Part shown: positions 61,568-64,000 of the stretch, piece after piece
Layout of the letters: each line of letters begins with the position of its first letter
Numbering within the stretch: the stretch's first letter is position 1
Origin: Providencia rustigianii DSM 4541
GTDB taxonomy: Bacteria > Pseudomonadota > Gammaproteobacteria > Enterobacterales > Enterobacteriaceae
DNA: 64,000 nucleotides
Direction: 5' to 3'
Assembly: GCF_000156395.1 (NCBI RefSeq)
Contig: NZ_GG703817.1
Location: forward strand, 829,395 to 893,394
Notes under the pieces: generated by a model
Database searches by the model: none
The model's input: only the letters and a program-made list of their open reading frames with translations
Told to the model about the DNA's origin: nothing
Made by a program: the position numbers and the translations under genes

Positions 61568-64000
61568 TTACAACCACGTACCAAAACGTTTAATGTAATA
61601 TTGCTTCATTAGCTGAGCAACCACACAGTAACTCACCAGTGTTAAAACTAGCCATGGAAAATATTCAATAGGTAATGGCTGTAATCCTATCATTTCACCA
61701 AATGATGAAAATGGTATATATAAGCCTAACGCTATAATAATCCCCGTAGCCAGTAATACCGGTAATGCAGCAGTACTCTGAATAAATGGAATTTTTTGTG
61801 TCCGTAACATATGAACAACGAGTGTTTGTGATAATAGCCCTTCAACAAACCACCCCGACTGGAAGAGTGCCTCATGAGCAACGCTATTGGCTTGGAAAAC
61901 ATACCACATCAATGCAAACGTCGTGATGTCAAAAATAGAGGATGTTGGCCCTATCCAGATCATAAAGCGCCGAATATTTTGTGCATCCCATTTGCGCGGG
62001 CGTTTCAAAAATTCCTTATCCATTTTATCCCAAGGTAATGCTAACTGGGACATATCGTACAACAGATTTTGAACTAACAAATGGATAGCAAGCATAGGTA
62101 AAAATGGAATAAATGCGCTAGCAACTAAGACTGAAAATACATTTCCAAAATTAGAGCTTGCTGTCATATTCAAATACTTAATAATATTTCCAAAGGTTTC
62201 CCTTCCCTTAATCACTCCTTGCTCAAGTACCATTAAATCCTTTTCTAACAAAATAATATCCGCAGATTCTTTAGCAATATCAGTGCCGGTATCCACGGAA
62301 ATACCCACATCAGCATCACGTAATGCTGGTGCATCATTAATGCCATCCCCTAAAAAGCCAACGGTATGTCCATTACCTTGTAATTGCTTAAGAATGCGTG
62401 ATTTTTGTAACGGAGTTAACTTGCAGAATACAGAAACCTGTTCAACTTTTTGTTTCAGTTCATCATCACTCATAGCTTCAACTTCAAGCCCTGTCATGAT
62501 TTCATCAACATTGAGTCCAACATCATGGCAAATTTTTTCAGTGATTACCGCATTGTCACCCGTTAACACTTTAACCGTAACGCCATTTTCTCTTAGAGCC
62601 GCAATTGCAGAAATTGCACTCTCCTTTGCGGGATCTAAAAAAGTAAGAATACCTTGTAATTCAAGTTGTTGTTCTGCTTGAGCGGATAAAGGTAAGCATG
62701 CTTCTGCCTGATTTAAATATCGAGTCGCCAAGAGTAATACACGGAAACCTTGTTTGTTATAATCACTAACAAGTTCACTAATCTTTGCTCTAGCATGGTC
62801 ATCCAACAAAATTGTTTTTCCATCTTGCTGGTAATGTTGGCACGCGGACAACATCTCCTCAGCCGCACCTTTACAAATTAATAGCGCATTACCTTCCGGG
62901 GTTTTTACTGTGACCGATAATTTTCGACGAATAAAATCAAAAGGTAGCTCATCAATTTTTTGATAGGCTTTCAATTGTTCAATTTTGTCATTACCATGCC
63001 CCCGCCGAATAATAGCTTGATCCATCATATTTTTGGCGCCACTCTGATGGAAGCTATTCAACCAAGCTAATTGGAGGATTTTACTATCTTTCAGCCCATG
63101 ACTATCAAGATAGTGTTCAAGAATAATTTTATCTTGAGTCAATGTTCCTGTCTTGTCGGTACACAGCACATCCATAGCGCCAAAATTTTGGATAGCATTT
63201 AATCTTTTTACTATGACTTTATGTTTGGACATTGCTATCGCCCCTTTTGCAAGGTTCGAACTCACAATCATCGGTAACATTTCTGGCGTTAGCCCCACAG
63301 CAACCGCAAGAGAGAAAAGTGTTGCTTCAAACCAATCTCCTTTAGTAAATCCATTAATTAATAAAACAATGGGTACCATGACAACCATAAAACGGATCAG
63401 CAGCCAACTCACACTATTAACACCGCGGTCAAATGACGTTTGTGCCCGAGTTCCAACAATAGATTTAGCGAGTGATCCCAAATAGGTTTTTCCTCCGGTA
63501 GCAACGACAATTCCTCTTGCGGTTCCACTCGTCACATTGGTTCCCATTAAACAGATATTTGAGATTTCCAATAACTCATTTTCTGTTGGGGATACTGGCT
63601 CTAAACTTTTTGCGGAAATATTTGCTAATGTGTCATATTTTTCAACAGGAATGGATTCCCCCGTCAAAATAGCTTGGCTAATAAATAAGTCTCTAGATTC
63701 AACCAGTTTTAGGTCTGCAGGAACCATATCTCCAGCGGATAATAGAACAATATCTCCCGGAACTAGGCATTTGATAGGAATTTCTTTGCGTACTGAGCGT
63801 CCCGTTTTGCTATCTCTACGGAAAACGGTTGCGGTGGTTCGCACTAAAGATTTCAGTGCTTCAGCGGCTTTATTAGTTCGATATTCTTGCCAAAAACGAA
63901 GTAATCCACTTAATAAAACCATGGTGACAATAATAATGACACCCGTTAAGTCCGTTTCCTCTCCTTGTCGTTCAGGTATCAAATAGTCAGTGAAAAAACT
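61568..64000 (-). CDS. mgtB: MgtB-type magnesium P-type ATPase (C-terminal part)
   Basis: The frame is open to the right edge (reads SFFTDYLIPERQGEETDLTG), so the N-terminal part lies outside. The visible 810 residues contain TGES (actuator domain), the phosphorylation site VLCTDKTGTLTQ, KVLTGDN and GDGINDAPALRDADVGISVD (nucleotide/hinge), and the C-terminal membrane helices with LPMLAIHLLVQNLLYDMSQL and LPWDKMDKEFLKRPRKWD. It imports Mg2+ into the cell. GEETDLTGV and the C-terminus are closer to Salmonella MgtB than to MgtA. The regulated leader of such genes is not in the window. Confidence 0.93.
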   Translation of the reverse strand, partial: SFFTDYLIPERQGEETDLTGVIIIVTMVLLSGLLRFWQEYRTNKAAEALKSLVRTTATVFRRDSKTGRSVRKEIPIKCLVPGDIVLLSAGDMVPADLKLVESRDLFISQAILTGESIPVEKYDTLANISAKSLEPVSPTENELLEISNICLMGTNVTSGTARGIVVATGGKTYLGSLAKSIVGTRAQTSFDRGVNSVSWLLIRFMVVMVPIVLLINGFTKGDWFEATLFSLAVAVGLTPEMLPMIVSSNLAKGAIAMSKHKVIVKRLNAIQNFGAMDVLCTDKTGTLTQDKIILEHYLDSHGLKDSKILQLAWLNSFHQSGAKNMMDQAIIRRGHGNDKIEQLKAYQKIDELPFDFIRRKLSVTVKTPEGNALLICKGAAEEMLSACQHYQQDGKTILLDDHARAKISELVSDYNKQGFRVLLLATRYLNQAEACLPLSAQAEQQLELQGILTFLDPAKESAISAIAALRENGVTVKVLTGDNAVITEKICHDVGLNVDEIMTGLEVEAMSDDELKQKVEQVSVFCKLTPLQKSRILKQLQGNGHTVGFLGDGINDAPALRDADVGISVDTGTDIAKESADIILLEKDLMVLEQGVIKGRETFGNIIKYLNMTASSNFGNVFSVLVASAFIPFLPMLAIHLLVQNLLYDMSQLALPWDKMDKEFLKRPRKWDAQNIRRFMIWIGPTSSIFDITTFALMWYVFQANSVAHEALFQSGWFVEGLLSQTLVVHMLRTQKIPFIQSTAALPVLLATGIIIALGLYIPFSSFGEMIGLQPLPIEYFPWLVLTLVSYCVVAQLMKQYYIKRFGTWL

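Overview
The window is chromosomal DNA of an AT-rich enterobacterium of the Morganellaceae, most likely Providencia or a close relative. The proteins are clearly enterobacterial (FlhA, CheY, PutA, CycA, YajD and FliZ are close to their E. coli counterparts). The packing of flgAMN, flhBA, the che genes, motAB and flhDC into one cluster is the Proteus/Providencia arrangement rather than the E. coli one. The species is an inference; no rRNA gene is present.

Layout. (1) 1-18177: flagellar and chemotaxis cluster. The flgA end, flgM and flgN read rightward. A type II toxin-antitoxin pair sits between flgN and flhA. flhA, flhB, cheZ (frameshifted), cheY, cheB, cheR, two chemoreceptors, cheW, cheA, motB, motA, flhC and flhD read leftward, interrupted only by yajD. 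Sigma-28 type promoters (TAAA-N15-GCCGATAA and variants) precede flgM, the second receptor and cheA. (2) 18178-21296: a long AT-rich flhDC upstream region, a solitary HicB-type antitoxin, a phage-lysozyme remnant and an AhpD-like gene. (3) 21297-50698: an apparently complete 29.4 kb prophage of the P2 superfamily with HP1/K139-like gene order (DUF2586 sheath, DUF2597 tube and lysis genes inside the tail operon, no P2-type V/W/X). It is integrated in a tRNA-Lys(CUU) gene and flanked by 47-bp repeats. (4) 50653-64000: tRNA-Lys, cycA, the divergent putP/putA pair with PutA operator motifs, an isolated fliZ, a small lipoprotein, an unrecognised gene, and the C-terminal part of an MgtB-type Mg2+ ATPase running off the right edge.

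How the parts work together. FlhDC switches on the flagellar genes, FlgM holds back sigma-28, and the sigma-28 promoters drive receptors and Che proteins. FliZ, 40 kb away, belongs to the same regulon. In the prophage, CI and Cox genes diverge over a set of TTGTAGT operators. CII, the rolling-circle replication protein A, a gene behind a near-perfect LexA box, and an Ogr-type late activator lead to divergent capsid (Q,P leftward; O,N,M,L onward rightward), tail and lysis genes.

The most interesting items are: the unknown accessory genes of the prophage (a BRCT-domain gene next to the repressor, an antisense gene with an RNALAH HEPN-like motif in the early operon, an HNH-like gene at the right end); the SOS-box gene in the position of phage 186 tum; a -1 frameshift E/E' tail chaperone at A AAA AAA; a tRNA-Lys whose anticodon stem carries a C-A mismatch probably brought in by the phage; and a one-base deletion in a poly-A tract of cheZ.
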